DNA from: an uncultured Saccharospirillaceae bacterium
GTDB taxonomy: Bacteria > Pseudomonadota > Gammaproteobacteria > Pseudomonadales > Natronospirillaceae
Direction of reading: 5' to 3'
DNA length: 64,000 nucleotides
Assembly: GCA_913063165.1 (NCBI GenBank)
Contig: CAJXZL010000004.1
Coordinates: forward strand, 23,308-87,307
Positions 49,839-59,927 of this stretch are shown piece by piece. The notes beneath the pieces were generated by a model. It saw nothing but the letters and a program-made list of their open reading frames with translations, was not told where the DNA came from and ran no database searches. A program made the position numbers and the translations under genes. Within the stretch, counting starts at the first letter, position 1, and each line of letters opens with the position of its first letter.

Positions 49839-51173
49839 ATGCCGAAAACCCCCAAAGTTACTCAATCTGCTAAGACTGCGGTAGGGCCTGTAGTAGTCCA
49901 GAAAGTAGTAGCCCGGAATCCAGAAGACCAGAATCCAGCAGCCCAGTCTCGCGTAGTGGTCATTGGCGCAGGTCCGGCTGGATTAATGGCAGCAGAACAG
50001 TTGGCTAACGCGGGTATTCGCGTGGCGGTATACGATGCTATGCCATCGGTTGGCAGAAAGTTTCTAAGGGCCGGTATTGGCGGACTGAATTTGACCCACG
50101 ACGAGCCTTGGGAAGACTTTGTGACCCGTTACGGCGACAAATCCTCCGAAATCCAACGGTGGCTCGAAGTGTTTGGTGCCAATGAATTGCGCGCTTGGGT
50201 GGCAGAATTAGGCGTAGAGACCTTTGTCGGCAGCTCTGGCAGGGTCTTTCCCGTTGGTAATAAAGCAGCGCCGCTACTACGCGCATGGATCAAAAGATTA
50301 CAGAATCAAGGCGTGACTTTGCATACCAAGCACCGGTGGTGTGGTTGGGATGCGGAGGGCAACCTGGTGATTGAAAGCGCCGATGGCACCCAGCATATTC
50401 AAGCGCAGCGCGTCATCTTTGCACTGGGCGGCGGTAGTTGGGCCCGCCTGGGTTCTGACGGGGCGTGGCTGGCACATTTTCAAGCGCGCGGTATACATTG
50501 TGCCCCATTTAGACCCAGTAATTGCGGATTTGATGTGCCATGGACCGATAGCTTTATACAACAACATGCTGGCACACCGCTTAAATCGGTCGTGCTAACG
50601 GTTAAGTCAGTTACGGGTCAGGTGTGGCGAAAACAAGGCGATGCACTGATCTCGAGTAAAGGTATTGAAGGTGGGTTGGTCTATGCTGGATCTGCGCTAA
50701 TACGCGATAACATCCAAAAGTATGGTCTGTGTCGCGTGTATTGGGATTTACTGCCTGACAAAACAATTGCCCAAATAAAGGCGGCGTTAGCCAAGCGCCG
50801 TCCCAAAGACTCAGTGTCAAATGTACTACGCAAAAAACTGGGGCTGGCAGACGGTAAGTTGGCGTTGTTAAAAGGCTTGGCCAGTAAAGAGCAGATGGCC
50901 GAATTACAACAATTACCCGCATTGATTAAAAACCTACCACAGGTATTGCAAACACCGCGTCCCATTGACGAGGCCATTAGTACCGATGGCGGTGTTCGAT
51001 TTGAAGGTTTAACACCCGGATTGTCGTTACAGTCGCAACCCCATGTGTATTGTGTGGGTGAAATGCTTGACTGGGAGGCACCCACCGGCGGTTATTTGCT
51101 GACAGCATGTTTTGCCAGTGGCGTAGTGGCAGGACGCGACTGTGCCGCATCCTTGATCGCTATGCCGCGCTAA
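49839..51173 (+). CDS. HI0933-like FAD-dependent oxidoreductase
   Basis: 444 residues. The first ~37 residues are low-complexity (Lys/Val/Gln-rich) and not part of the fold. Then an FAD-binding VVVIGAGPAGLMAAEQLA, the family motif GRKFLRAGIGGLNLTH, and a C-terminal CVGEMLDWEAPTGGYLLTACF that closes the FAD site. This family of flavoproteins has no well-established reaction. No good ribosome-binding site precedes the ATG, so a later start is possible. Its 3' end overlaps convergent glpD by 14 nt. Confidence 0.85.
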   Translation: MPKTPKVTQSAKTAVGPVVVQKVVARNPEDQNPAAQSRVVVIGAGPAGLMAAEQLANAGIRVAVYDAMPSVGRKFLRAGIGGLNLTHDEPWEDFVTRYGDKSSEIQRWLEVFGANELRAWVAELGVETFVGSSGRVFPVGNKAAPLLRAWIKRLQNQGVTLHTKHRWCGWDAEGNLVIESADGTQHIQAQRVIFALGGGSWARLGSDGAWLAHFQARGIHCAPFRPSNCGFDVPWTDSFIQQHAGTPLKSVVLTVKSVTGQVWRKQGDALISSKGIEGGLVYAGSALIRDNIQKYGLCRVYWDLLPDKTIAQIKAALAKRRPKDSVSNVLRKKLGLADGKLALLKGLASKEQMAELQQLPALIKNLPQVLQTPRPIDEAISTDGGVRFEGLTPGLSLQSQPHVYCVGEMLDWEAPTGGYLLTACFASGVVAGRDCAASLIAMPR

Positions 51174-52635
51174 TGGACAGCCTGAGTTTGACATAGTCAG
51201 CAACTGCCTGTTGCTGCTTCGCATCCAAATGATAGGCTGCATGCGTTCGCCGATGTAATATATCCTCAGCGGTCATGGCCCATTCCTCATCCATCATGAA
51301 ATCAATTTCTTGCTCATACAGACCGTGGCCAAAATCGGTACCCAAGTCAGCAACGGTCTGTGCCCCTTCCAATACATTAGGTACACGTGAGCCATGCCGA
51401 GCGTGGAGTGTTTTCAAAGCATCTAGGGGCATCCATTCGAAGTCTAGTTGCGCTTGCTGCCAAGAGTAGGGCATGCCACCGGGTAATACGCTAGTGGCTG
51501 TCTGACTCTCTTTAAGGTCAGGAAAGTAGGGTTTTAAAGCCTTCATAACGCCCAACGCCAGCAATCGATAAGTGGTCAACTTGCCACCAAATACGCTGAC
51601 CAGTGGCGCCAAGTCTCGGTCCTTAGTGACCTCTAAGTGGTAGTCACGGGTGACTGCTTGCGGATTTTCAATTTCCTCATCCATCAAGGGCCGCACCGCA
51701 GAATAGGTTTGCAAAATATCGTCCTTACGAATCGACTGTTTGAAATACCGGTTGGTTACGTCCAATAAATAGTCGATTTCTGAGTCGTCTATCGCGACTT
51801 TACTCGGCTCACCTGGATAGTCGACGTCAGTGGTGCCGATTAAAGAAAATTCCCCCAAGTAGGGAATGACGAATACCACGCGTTTGTCGTCGTTTTGCAT
51901 CAAATAAGCATACGGCTTATTGGTGAGTGCGGGCACCACGATGTGACTGCCCTTAACCTTTCGAATCAGTTTGGGGGCCTTCATCGGTAACACTGATCCA
52001 AACAAATCTGAACACCAGGGGCCAGTTGCATTCACCAGGGTTTTGGTCTTTACAATGATCCGTTCTTGGCTGTCCTGTGACTCCAGCGTTAGCGTCCAAT
52101 AACCTGTGTGGCGTTTCACGTCGATACAACGGGTATAGGTATGGATGTCTGCACCACAGGCTTTTGCCTGTAAAGCATTCGCCAAAACCAATCGTCCATC
52201 ATCGGTGTGAGCGTCTGAATATTCAAAACCCTGTTTATATTGTGGCTTCAGTGGTGACTCTGCATCAAATGCCACCGAGGTGGAACCGGGCAAGACACTG
52301 CGTTTCGCTAAGTGATCATACAGATACAGCCCAATGCGAATCATCCAAGCGGGTCTTAACAAGGGCGACAATGGAATGCGGAATCGCATGGGCTTTATCA
52401 AATGAGGTGCTTTATTGAGTAAGATTTCACGTTCAGAGAGTGCTTTTCTCACCAATGAAAACTCATAATGTTCTAAATAGCGTAAGCCGCCATGAATGAG
52501 TTTACTGCTGCCACCTGACGTGGCGCTGGCCAGGTCATTCATTTCGGCTAAACCAGTCTTTAATCCCCGTTCAGCTGCGTCCGCTGCAATGCCGCAGCCA
52601 TTAATACCACCGCCGATAATAAAAAGGTCATACAT
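51160..52635 (-). CDS. glpD: Aerobic glycerol-3-phosphate dehydrogenase GlpD
   Basis: 491 residues. Membrane-associated FAD enzyme passing electrons from glycerol-3-phosphate to quinone. N-terminal FAD motif FIIGGGINGCGIAADAAERG, then DLASATSGGSSKLIHGGLRYLEH, typical of GlpD. Catalytic and substrate residues lie in GTTDVDYPG and the FGGKLTTYR motif. No glpF, glpK or glpR beside it. Convergent with the flavoprotein gene. Confidence 0.95.
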   Translation of the reverse strand: MYDLFIIGGGINGCGIAADAAERGLKTGLAEMNDLASATSGGSSKLIHGGLRYLEHYEFSLVRKALSEREILLNKAPHLIKPMRFRIPLSPLLRPAWMIRIGLYLYDHLAKRSVLPGSTSVAFDAESPLKPQYKQGFEYSDAHTDDGRLVLANALQAKACGADIHTYTRCIDVKRHTGYWTLTLESQDSQERIIVKTKTLVNATGPWCSDLFGSVLPMKAPKLIRKVKGSHIVVPALTNKPYAYLMQNDDKRVVFVIPYLGEFSLIGTTDVDYPGEPSKVAIDDSEIDYLLDVTNRYFKQSIRKDDILQTYSAVRPLMDEEIENPQAVTRDYHLEVTKDRDLAPLVSVFGGKLTTYRLLALGVMKALKPYFPDLKESQTATSVLPGGMPYSWQQAQLDFEWMPLDALKTLHARHGSRVPNVLEGAQTVADLGTDFGHGLYEQEIDFMMDEEWAMTAEDILHRRTHAAYHLDAKQQQAVADYVKLRLSISAA

Positions 52636-52709
52636 GGTTTAACATCCTGTTTTTGTAAAAAAATAAATGATCGCTGATCCTTCATGCCATTGTTGCCATA
52701 GCACCAAAG

Positions 52710-54719
52710 TTAGCTTAGCACTTCACGGACCAAATGATGAGTAGCAAAATCGACAAAATAGGCTAACGCTTCAGGATTTTTGGTGGTGTCTATGCTTACC
52801 GCAGTGTCGATTGTCTGGCCCATCAAAATTTTCCGCACGGGAATCTCCAGTTTTTTACCGGTGAGCGTATAGGGCACCGCGGCAATGCTGAAAAAATCGT
52901 CGGGTACATGTCGCGGCGAACATTGGGTTCGTAGGTGCTGTGCTAGGGTTTTTTTCACATCCTCTGTCAGTGTAACGCCCGGTGATAACTGCACAAAAAT
53001 CGGCATGAAAAAATCACCTCGGGGACCTTCGATGCAGACCACCAAACTGTCCTGCACTTCGGGCAATGCCTCAAGTACACCATATATTTCTGCGGTGCCG
53101 ATGCGAACACCGTATCGGTTCAATGTGGCATCCGATCGCCCATAGATATAGACACCGCCGCGTCCGTTGATCTTAATGAAGTCGCCATGTCGCCACACAT
53201 TGGGAAAATAATTGAAATAGGCATCCTGGTAACGTTGGTTGTTCGGGTCATGCAGAAAATGTAGGGGCATTGAGGGGAAGGGGGTTTTGCATACCAATTC
53301 TCCTACTTGGTCAATTACAGGCATGCCTTGTTCGTCCCATGCCGCTACATCCATCCCTAGTATTCGTGTCTGAATTTCGCCCGCATAGACCGGCAGTGTT
53401 GGAGAACCCCCGACAAAGGCACTGACAATTTCCGTGCCGCCACTTTGCGATGTTAGCCATAGATCCTTCTTTACGTGGCGATAAAACCAAGCAAAGGTGT
53501 CTGGGGTGGCAGGTGAACCGCTGCATAAAACACTTTTAAGTGCGGTTAAATCAAACCGTTGGTTCGGTTGAATATCCTGTTGTTGCATCAATTGAACATA
53601 GGAAGGGCTGGCGCCAAAATAATGCGCTTGGGTGTCAGCAGCCATCTTCCACAAAACATCAGGTGTGGGGTATACGGGGCTGCCATCGTATAGAACGCCA
53701 GCGGCACCGGTCAGCATAAAAGCAACCTGAATGTTAAACATGACCCATCCAGTGGTTGTATAGAAAAAGCTAATGTGTTCTGGCTTCAGGTCCATGTGGA
53801 AGGTGACAAACTTCATCATTTCCAACAACGCCCCGACATGGCTGTGCACAATTGCCTTAGGCATACCCGTGGTGCCAGACGAAAATAGGATCCACAACGG
53901 GTGGTCATGTGGCACACGGGTAAAGTGAAATGCTGCTCTGCCAGGGTCCGGTTCGTCGAGCAGGTCCTGCCAACGAATGGCGGGCAGGGTAGGTGCCTTG
54001 TTTGGATAGAGGTAGGAGAAATACACCACCTGTTCCAGAGAATCAGATAGTGCTGCTGCGATATGCGCAATCACGTCGCTACGATCGTAGGCTTTTCCAC
54101 CATATTGATAGCCATCGGCGACAAATAGCCATGTGGGTTTGATTTGAATGAACCGGTCCAAAATGGTCTTTTCCCCAAACTCTGGCGCGGCATTTGACCA
54201 AACAGCTCCGATACTGATCGACGCCAACATGGCGACAACCGTTTCGGGAATGTTGGGCATCAAGCAGCCAATGGTATCACCTTGCTGTACACCTCTGTTT
54301 CGCATGGCAGTGGCCAAAGTGCGTACTTGAGAAGCGAAGTCGCTCCAACTCAATGCCTCGAGTACCCGGGTTTCTGACAAAGAAAAGAGCGCAGTTGCGT
54401 CAGGCCTTTCATGCCGCAGAATATGTTCGGCAAAATTGACCATTGATCCTGGAAACCATTGGGTTCCTGGCGCCATTAATTGGCTGGTTGTGACCCGGTG
54501 GTAGGCTGTGTTCGATTGGATATCAAAATACCGCCACAATGACGACCAAAAACCGGTGTTATCGGTGACAGACCACTGCCAGAGGGCCTCATAGTCTTCG
54601 CAGGACACAATCTGTTCTTCGGCAAGCCAATGTCTATAGGCAGTTACGTTGGCAGTGTCGATCAAATCCTCTGTAGGTGACCACAATAATGCGCCCTCAG
54701 GAACTGCCATTTTTGCCAT
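52710..54719 (-). CDS. Acetoacetyl-CoA synthetase (acetoacetate-CoA ligase)
   Basis: 669 residues of the ANL adenylating superfamily. N-terminal ACAS_N-like segment, P-loop ILFSSGTTGMPKAIVHSH, TTTGWVMFN, SGGTEIVSAFVGG, YGRSDATLNRYGVRIGTAEIY, and the catalytic Lys region TLTGKKLEIPVRKIL. The length and TTGWVMFN fit acetoacetyl-CoA synthetases rather than acetyl-CoA synthetases. AGAGGG precedes the ATG. An IS3-family element ends 32 nt upstream, so the native promoter has been displaced or lies beyond it. Confidence 0.88.
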   Translation of the reverse strand: MAKMAVPEGALLWSPTEDLIDTANVTAYRHWLAEEQIVSCEDYEALWQWSVTDNTGFWSSLWRYFDIQSNTAYHRVTTSQLMAPGTQWFPGSMVNFAEHILRHERPDATALFSLSETRVLEALSWSDFASQVRTLATAMRNRGVQQGDTIGCLMPNIPETVVAMLASISIGAVWSNAAPEFGEKTILDRFIQIKPTWLFVADGYQYGGKAYDRSDVIAHIAAALSDSLEQVVYFSYLYPNKAPTLPAIRWQDLLDEPDPGRAAFHFTRVPHDHPLWILFSSGTTGMPKAIVHSHVGALLEMMKFVTFHMDLKPEHISFFYTTTGWVMFNIQVAFMLTGAAGVLYDGSPVYPTPDVLWKMAADTQAHYFGASPSYVQLMQQQDIQPNQRFDLTALKSVLCSGSPATPDTFAWFYRHVKKDLWLTSQSGGTEIVSAFVGGSPTLPVYAGEIQTRILGMDVAAWDEQGMPVIDQVGELVCKTPFPSMPLHFLHDPNNQRYQDAYFNYFPNVWRHGDFIKINGRGGVYIYGRSDATLNRYGVRIGTAEIYGVLEALPEVQDSLVVCIEGPRGDFFMPIFVQLSPGVTLTEDVKKTLAQHLRTQCSPRHVPDDFFSIAAVPYTLTGKKLEIPVRKILMGQTIDTAVSIDTTKNPEALAYFVDFATHHLVREVLS

Positions 54720-54751
54720 TGGATTTACCCTCTATGTGTTTTATGTCAGTT

Positions 54752-54776
54752 TGTAGTGGTCTACTAATTCCGGACA
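54752..54776 (+). repeat. Left inverted repeat of the IS
   Basis: Begins TGTAGTGGTCTACTAA and ends CCGGACA; matches the reverse complement of the right end at 22 of 25 positions. Confidence 0.93.
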
Positions 54777-54818
54777 CCAACATAAGTGATATTATCATCA
54801 CTAAGCATGAGGTGTTCA

Positions 54819-55989
<1,171 letters not shown>

Positions 55990-56166
55990 GTTAAAGCGAC
56001 GATTATTTCCTTTAGCGACCTAACTTCTGATAAAAATTAGACGTGGTATTTATGATATTGCTACAGACAACCCACATTCACAATCAACAAAAGGGCTATA
56101 ATATCAACGATCTAACTAATTGTGGCCTAGGGTCTATACTGATTTCTATCGATGAGAGGTTGTACT

Positions 56167-57219
56167 ATGAAAACATCCAAACGGATCATGTCAGTTGCTG
56201 TCATAGGTACCCTGTCCGCCGCACTGTGCCAACCAGCACTGGCAGACACAGTGCGATTTTATAATTGGGAAAGCTATACGGCCGAGACCGTATTCGAACA
56301 ATTTGCAGAACGTACTGGCCACCAAGTGAGCGAAATTTACTACGATGAAGAAGACGTTCGTGATGCTGTGATCAGTAGTGGTCGAGCTACAAACTATGAT
56401 GTGATTCTAATGGATACGTTTTCTTTGTTGTCTTTACAAAACGGCAGCAATTTTCATGACACGACCCAAATCCCCCTAGAAAATCGCAAGTATATTGGCA
56501 AGAAATGGCAAAATGCCTGTGGCAAATATGGTATTCCCTATGCGCACGGCACCTTAGGTATTGCCTATCGTGACAGCATCAATAAGACACCGATCAATTC
56601 ATGGAATCAAATATTTGATCCATCAGCAGAACATGTGGGCAAAGTGGCCATGTTGTTGGATTCCGTTGACTCAGTGGCCGTTGCTTTGTTGGCATCAGGT
56701 AATAAGCCTTTCTCTGAAAATGAAGCAGAATTGAAAGACGCGTATGCAAAATTGGTTGCCCAAAAGTCCAAGGTTGCCACCTATGAATATGCAGTGTCCT
56801 ATGCAATAGCCAACGGCCCGAGCACCGATATCAGCCTTGCCATGGTGTACTCCACCGATATGTGGTCATTAATGGAGTATTCAGAACAAGAAGATTGGCA
56901 ATATGTCATACCAGATGAAGGCACCACGGAATGGGTGGATTGTTTGGCTTTACCAATTTCCCATCCTATTTCGGAGGCAACCATTCAGTTTCTCGATTTC
57001 TTAAATGAACCTGAAATCGCTATAGAAAATGCCGAGGAAGTGTGGATCAGCACAACGAACGACGGTGCATTGGCTTTGGCCTCTGAGGACTACTTGGGTG
57101 ATGAATCATTGTTTCCACCAGCAGAAGTCATGGCAAAAAGTGAATCCTATCGGGCGTTAAGTAGCGCTGCGTTGAATTTTCGTAAACGTATGCTGGTCGG
57201 AGTAGCGAATCAGCAATGA
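56167..57219 (+). CDS. Periplasmic polyamine-binding protein, PotD/NspS-like
   Basis: 350 residues from the ATG at 56167 (GAGAGG 7 nt upstream; an ATG 15 nt earlier overlaps that site). A signal peptide ends at about residue 26 (QPALA-DT). The mature start VRFYNWESYTAETVFEQF is the classic opening of PotD/PotF polyamine-binding proteins. No permease or ATPase genes are adjacent. Instead its stop overlaps a GGDEF-EAL gene by 4 nt, as in the V. cholerae nspS-mbaA operon, where NspS senses norspermidine for MbaA. I infer a signalling rather than transport role. A TATAAT lies 64 nt upstream, without a good -35. Confidence 0.88.
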   Translation: MKTSKRIMSVAVIGTLSAALCQPALADTVRFYNWESYTAETVFEQFAERTGHQVSEIYYDEEDVRDAVISSGRATNYDVILMDTFSLLSLQNGSNFHDTTQIPLENRKYIGKKWQNACGKYGIPYAHGTLGIAYRDSINKTPINSWNQIFDPSAEHVGKVAMLLDSVDSVAVALLASGNKPFSENEAELKDAYAKLVAQKSKVATYEYAVSYAIANGPSTDISLAMVYSTDMWSLMEYSEQEDWQYVIPDEGTTEWVDCLALPISHPISEATIQFLDFLNEPEIAIENAEEVWISTTNDGALALASEDYLGDESLFPPAEVMAKSESYRALSSAALNFRKRMLVGVANQQ

Positions 57220-59615
57220 GATTATCCAAACGTGTTAACTACATCTTATTGCCTATTATTTGTCTCCTATTGACACTATCTGCGCTATTTACCTATCAGG
57301 CAATTAAGACAATCGTTGTTGACAATGTCACCGCAAAATTGACAAACAAAGCAAAGCGATTGGATTCCGAAATTGTGCAACAAGCGCATGAGTCCATCGG
57401 GTTAATCAGATTGTTTGTCAGTTCGCGGGAAGCGATTGCCTACTTAAATGACCCGGAAAGTTATTACTCAACCTATTCTCATCAAGGGCAGCTTTTCAAT
57501 AATTTCAATGTGGCCGTTGATACCAGTCCTTTTTTGAGAGCAATTACTATTTTCAGTTTGGCTGGAGAAAGTCTATTCCATTTGGACGTCAATGACCCTT
57601 TTTCTGATCCTGCGATCTCAAATGTCACCCAGAGGTACATAGATCAGCTGTTAGAAGCCAAAAATATGCGGCTGATGCTGTCAAATACGAACCCAATATA
57701 TCGGGTAGTTATGGACGAACAGGGCGACACCAAATTATCCGTTGTGATGCCGTATTCAGCCGCACACGTATTGACCGATCTTAAATACGCCGACGCTCAA
57801 AGTTTGTTTGTTATTCAATTGGAAAATAACGCCACGCTATTCGAAGCAGAAGCTAGCAGCATTAAAAGTGAATATGGTGATGGCGTCAATGTGACATTCG
57901 AGACGGCTGTCGTCGCGTCCACGTCGGACAAAGAAAGGGCTTCTACAGTGGATGCGGTCGTGTCCTCAGGCATCAGTATTAGAATTTCTGGGGTATATGG
58001 TGCTGTGGTTCTAGAAATGTCGCCAGACCATCTATCGGACCTACTGTTACCCCTTAAGTTGGCGACTGTGCTAGTCACATTCTTGCTCATAGTGACACTC
58101 TATGTCGCCCTAAGGGCGATGATTCACGTACAAATATTGTTACCTATCGAACGGTTAGTAAAGCAAATTAAGGGTAGCCATGAGGCTGGCCTTGGCAGTG
58201 ACTTAAAGGTACTAACCAGTGAGGATGAGGTTGCTGACCTCAATAACAGTTATTTAGAATTGCTATCGCACGTCAGTCATCTAGCCAATTTTGATACGCT
58301 AACCGGTCTGCTCAATCGAAATTCGTTTAGTAATGCATTGACTAGGTCAGTCAAAGACGCCATTCATAAAAATACAAAGGCGGCCTTACTTTATATCGAT
58401 TTGGATAACTTTAAACTTGTAAACGATACCTTTGGGCACAGCGAAGGGGATGCGTTATTGATTGAGTTTGGTAAAAAGCTGCGTGAGACACTAAGGCCTT
58501 TTGATGAATTGCATACGATGTCTTCTGAACGTGGTGTTGCGCGTTTGGCGGGTGATGAATTTGCCATCTTGCTGACCGATTTGCCCAATGCAGAGGCGGC
58601 AGACGCGGCTGCAAGCAGGATTATGGCTTTGTTTGAAACTGGGTTTGCCGTTAACGACAATGTGCACGATGTCCAGGCATGCATCGGCATTACCATTGCA
58701 CCTGATGATGGTACTGAGGTAGAAATGTTGGTTCGTAATGCCGACGCCGCCATGTATTCGGCCAAGCAGAACGGAAAAAACAATTACTGCTTCTATGCAC
58801 AAGATCTTGAAGACAAGATGCAGGTGCGGCATATCATTGCGGCTGGATTAAAGAGCGCGGTCGATAACAACCGATTTCATTTGTTTTTCATGCCTATTTA
58901 TCGATGTGATGACCTATCCATTGCCGGCGTGGAAGTGCTTATTAGAACTACTGAGCCGCTATTGCAGGGATATGGACCGGACCAGTTTATCTCGATTGCA
59001 GAAGAATCCGGCCTCATCAGAAAGATTGATCTTTGGGTCATCGAGCAGGCATTTATCGCCCAGAAAAAATTGACTGATCTCTGCGGGTTTGATGGGTTTT
59101 TTGCAATTAATATTTCTGCTCGTGAGCTGCATAACGACAATTTTGTTGCCGATTTGACAGCGCTCTTTGACGCCTATCCTATCGAACCGGCTGACGTTGA
59201 ACTAGAAATCACTGAAACCTATTTGGAAACCAAAGACAGCAGACTTCTGGACAATTTGCATAGCCTAAAAGCCTTGGGTGTTCGTCTCGCATTGGACGAT
59301 TTTGGTACGGGTTATACCGGTTTCAGCCAGCTTGCTAGCTATCCGGTGGACATTATCAAAATTGATCGCAGCTTTACGCAAGAAATTAACGTCGATGTCA
59401 GCAACCGGCGTCTAACGGTCGACATCATCGTAGAATTGGCGCGACTCTATGAGCTGACAATCGTGGCAGAAGGGGTAGAAGACCTCCAACAACTAGAATA
59501 CATTCAAGATTTAGGGGTTGAGTGCGTTCAGGGCTTCTACTTATCGCGGCCACTGACATACGAAGACTTTTCAAAACTCGTTACTCAAAAAAACGCTGAA
59601 GATAACTACCAATAA
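57216..59615 (+). CDS. Membrane GGDEF-EAL c-di-GMP protein, MbaA-like
   Basis: 799 residues (V. cholerae MbaA is of similar size). TM1 at about 10-30, a ~245-residue periplasmic sensor, TM2 at about 278-300, a HAMP-like linker, GGDEF domain (360-525), then EAL domain (540-790). The GGDEF motif is AGDEF (445-449). The EAL motif is EVL (573-575), but the other catalytic residues are present: N632, E664, D694-D695, K715, E752 and Q772, so phosphodiesterase activity is likely. Overlaps the polyamine-binding-protein gene as ATGA. The periplasmic domain should dock that protein. Confidence 0.9.
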   Translation: MRLSKRVNYILLPIICLLLTLSALFTYQAIKTIVVDNVTAKLTNKAKRLDSEIVQQAHESIGLIRLFVSSREAIAYLNDPESYYSTYSHQGQLFNNFNVAVDTSPFLRAITIFSLAGESLFHLDVNDPFSDPAISNVTQRYIDQLLEAKNMRLMLSNTNPIYRVVMDEQGDTKLSVVMPYSAAHVLTDLKYADAQSLFVIQLENNATLFEAEASSIKSEYGDGVNVTFETAVVASTSDKERASTVDAVVSSGISIRISGVYGAVVLEMSPDHLSDLLLPLKLATVLVTFLLIVTLYVALRAMIHVQILLPIERLVKQIKGSHEAGLGSDLKVLTSEDEVADLNNSYLELLSHVSHLANFDTLTGLLNRNSFSNALTRSVKDAIHKNTKAALLYIDLDNFKLVNDTFGHSEGDALLIEFGKKLRETLRPFDELHTMSSERGVARLAGDEFAILLTDLPNAEAADAAASRIMALFETGFAVNDNVHDVQACIGITIAPDDGTEVEMLVRNADAAMYSAKQNGKNNYCFYAQDLEDKMQVRHIIAAGLKSAVDNNRFHLFFMPIYRCDDLSIAGVEVLIRTTEPLLQGYGPDQFISIAEESGLIRKIDLWVIEQAFIAQKKLTDLCGFDGFFAINISARELHNDNFVADLTALFDAYPIEPADVELEITETYLETKDSRLLDNLHSLKALGVRLALDDFGTGYTGFSQLASYPVDIIKIDRSFTQEINVDVSNRRLTVDIIVELARLYELTIVAEGVEDLQQLEYIQDLGVECVQGFYLSRPLTYEDFSKLVTQKNAEDNYQ

Positions 59616-59632
59616 AGGCAATGATTTTTGGG

Positions 59633-59734
59633 TTAGGCTGAGCCGGTTCGCGTTCTATAACGGCGCATTTGCTCGGCAATCACCCATTTCCCACCCAATA
59701 TCTGCACATAGCTCACCGGTAATGCCCACATCAT
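59633..59734 (-). CDS. Possible small protein or remnant, 33 residues
   Basis: MMWALPVSYVQILGGKWVIA followed by a basic end (EQMRRYRTRTGSA). The frame is open upstream to about 59790 without a better start. In the next frame a 16-residue stretch starting at 59834 (MIQIKQDLEGVRGVTG) ends just where this one opens, so the two may be a small gene of about 65 codons broken by a frameshift. An AAGGA lies 13 nt before the ATG, which is too far. I do not recognise the family. Confidence 0.3.
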   Translation of the reverse strand: MMWALPVSYVQILGGKWVIAEQMRRYRTRTGSA

Positions 59735-59762
59735 AACGTTTTCAATGTCCTTATTTTTTAGA

Positions 59763-59793
59763 GACCGGTTTCTAGGTTGTTGGTTAACCGGTC
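59763..59793. repeat. 8-bp inverted repeat
   Basis: GACCGGTT (59763-59770) and AACCGGTC (59786-59793) are perfect reverse complements 15 nt apart, between the c-di-GMP gene and the redox genes. No U-run on the correct side for a terminator. Confidence 0.5.
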
Positions 59794-59820
59794 ACGCCGC
59801 GTACACCCTCTAAGTCCTGC

Positions 59821-59834
59821 TTGATTTGAATCAT
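59821..59834 (+). promoter_or_regulatory. FNR/Anr-like site 1
   Basis: TTGAT-TTGA-ATCAT matches the FNR/Anr consensus TTGAT-N4-ATCAA at 9 of 10 positions. Its centre is 100 nt before the Fe-S protein ATG. A TATTAA at 59856-59861 is placed as a -10 for an FNR site centred near -41.5. Confidence 0.65.
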
Positions 59835-59851
59835 ATTATGAATTTGTTTTG

Positions 59852-59865
59852 GTGATATTAATCAT
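59852..59865 (+). promoter_or_regulatory. FNR/Anr-like site 2
   Basis: GTGAT-ATTA-ATCAT matches the same consensus at 8 of 10 positions, 31 bp downstream of site 1. It overlaps the proposed -10, so if both are real this site could repress or belong to a second start. Confidence 0.4.
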
Positions 59866-59927
59866 CGGTTATTCCCGATAGGGGTCTATATTGGTTGTAT
59901 CATCTACCCCACTGTAGGGAATTTCCA

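Noticed and set aside
56167..57219. Polyamine ABC transporter component
   Set aside because: No potA, potB or potC genes are adjacent, and the overlap with a GGDEF-EAL gene favours signalling.
59743..59793. Intrinsic terminator of the MbaA-like gene
   Set aside because: The T-run precedes rather than follows the GACCGGTT hairpin on the plus strand.
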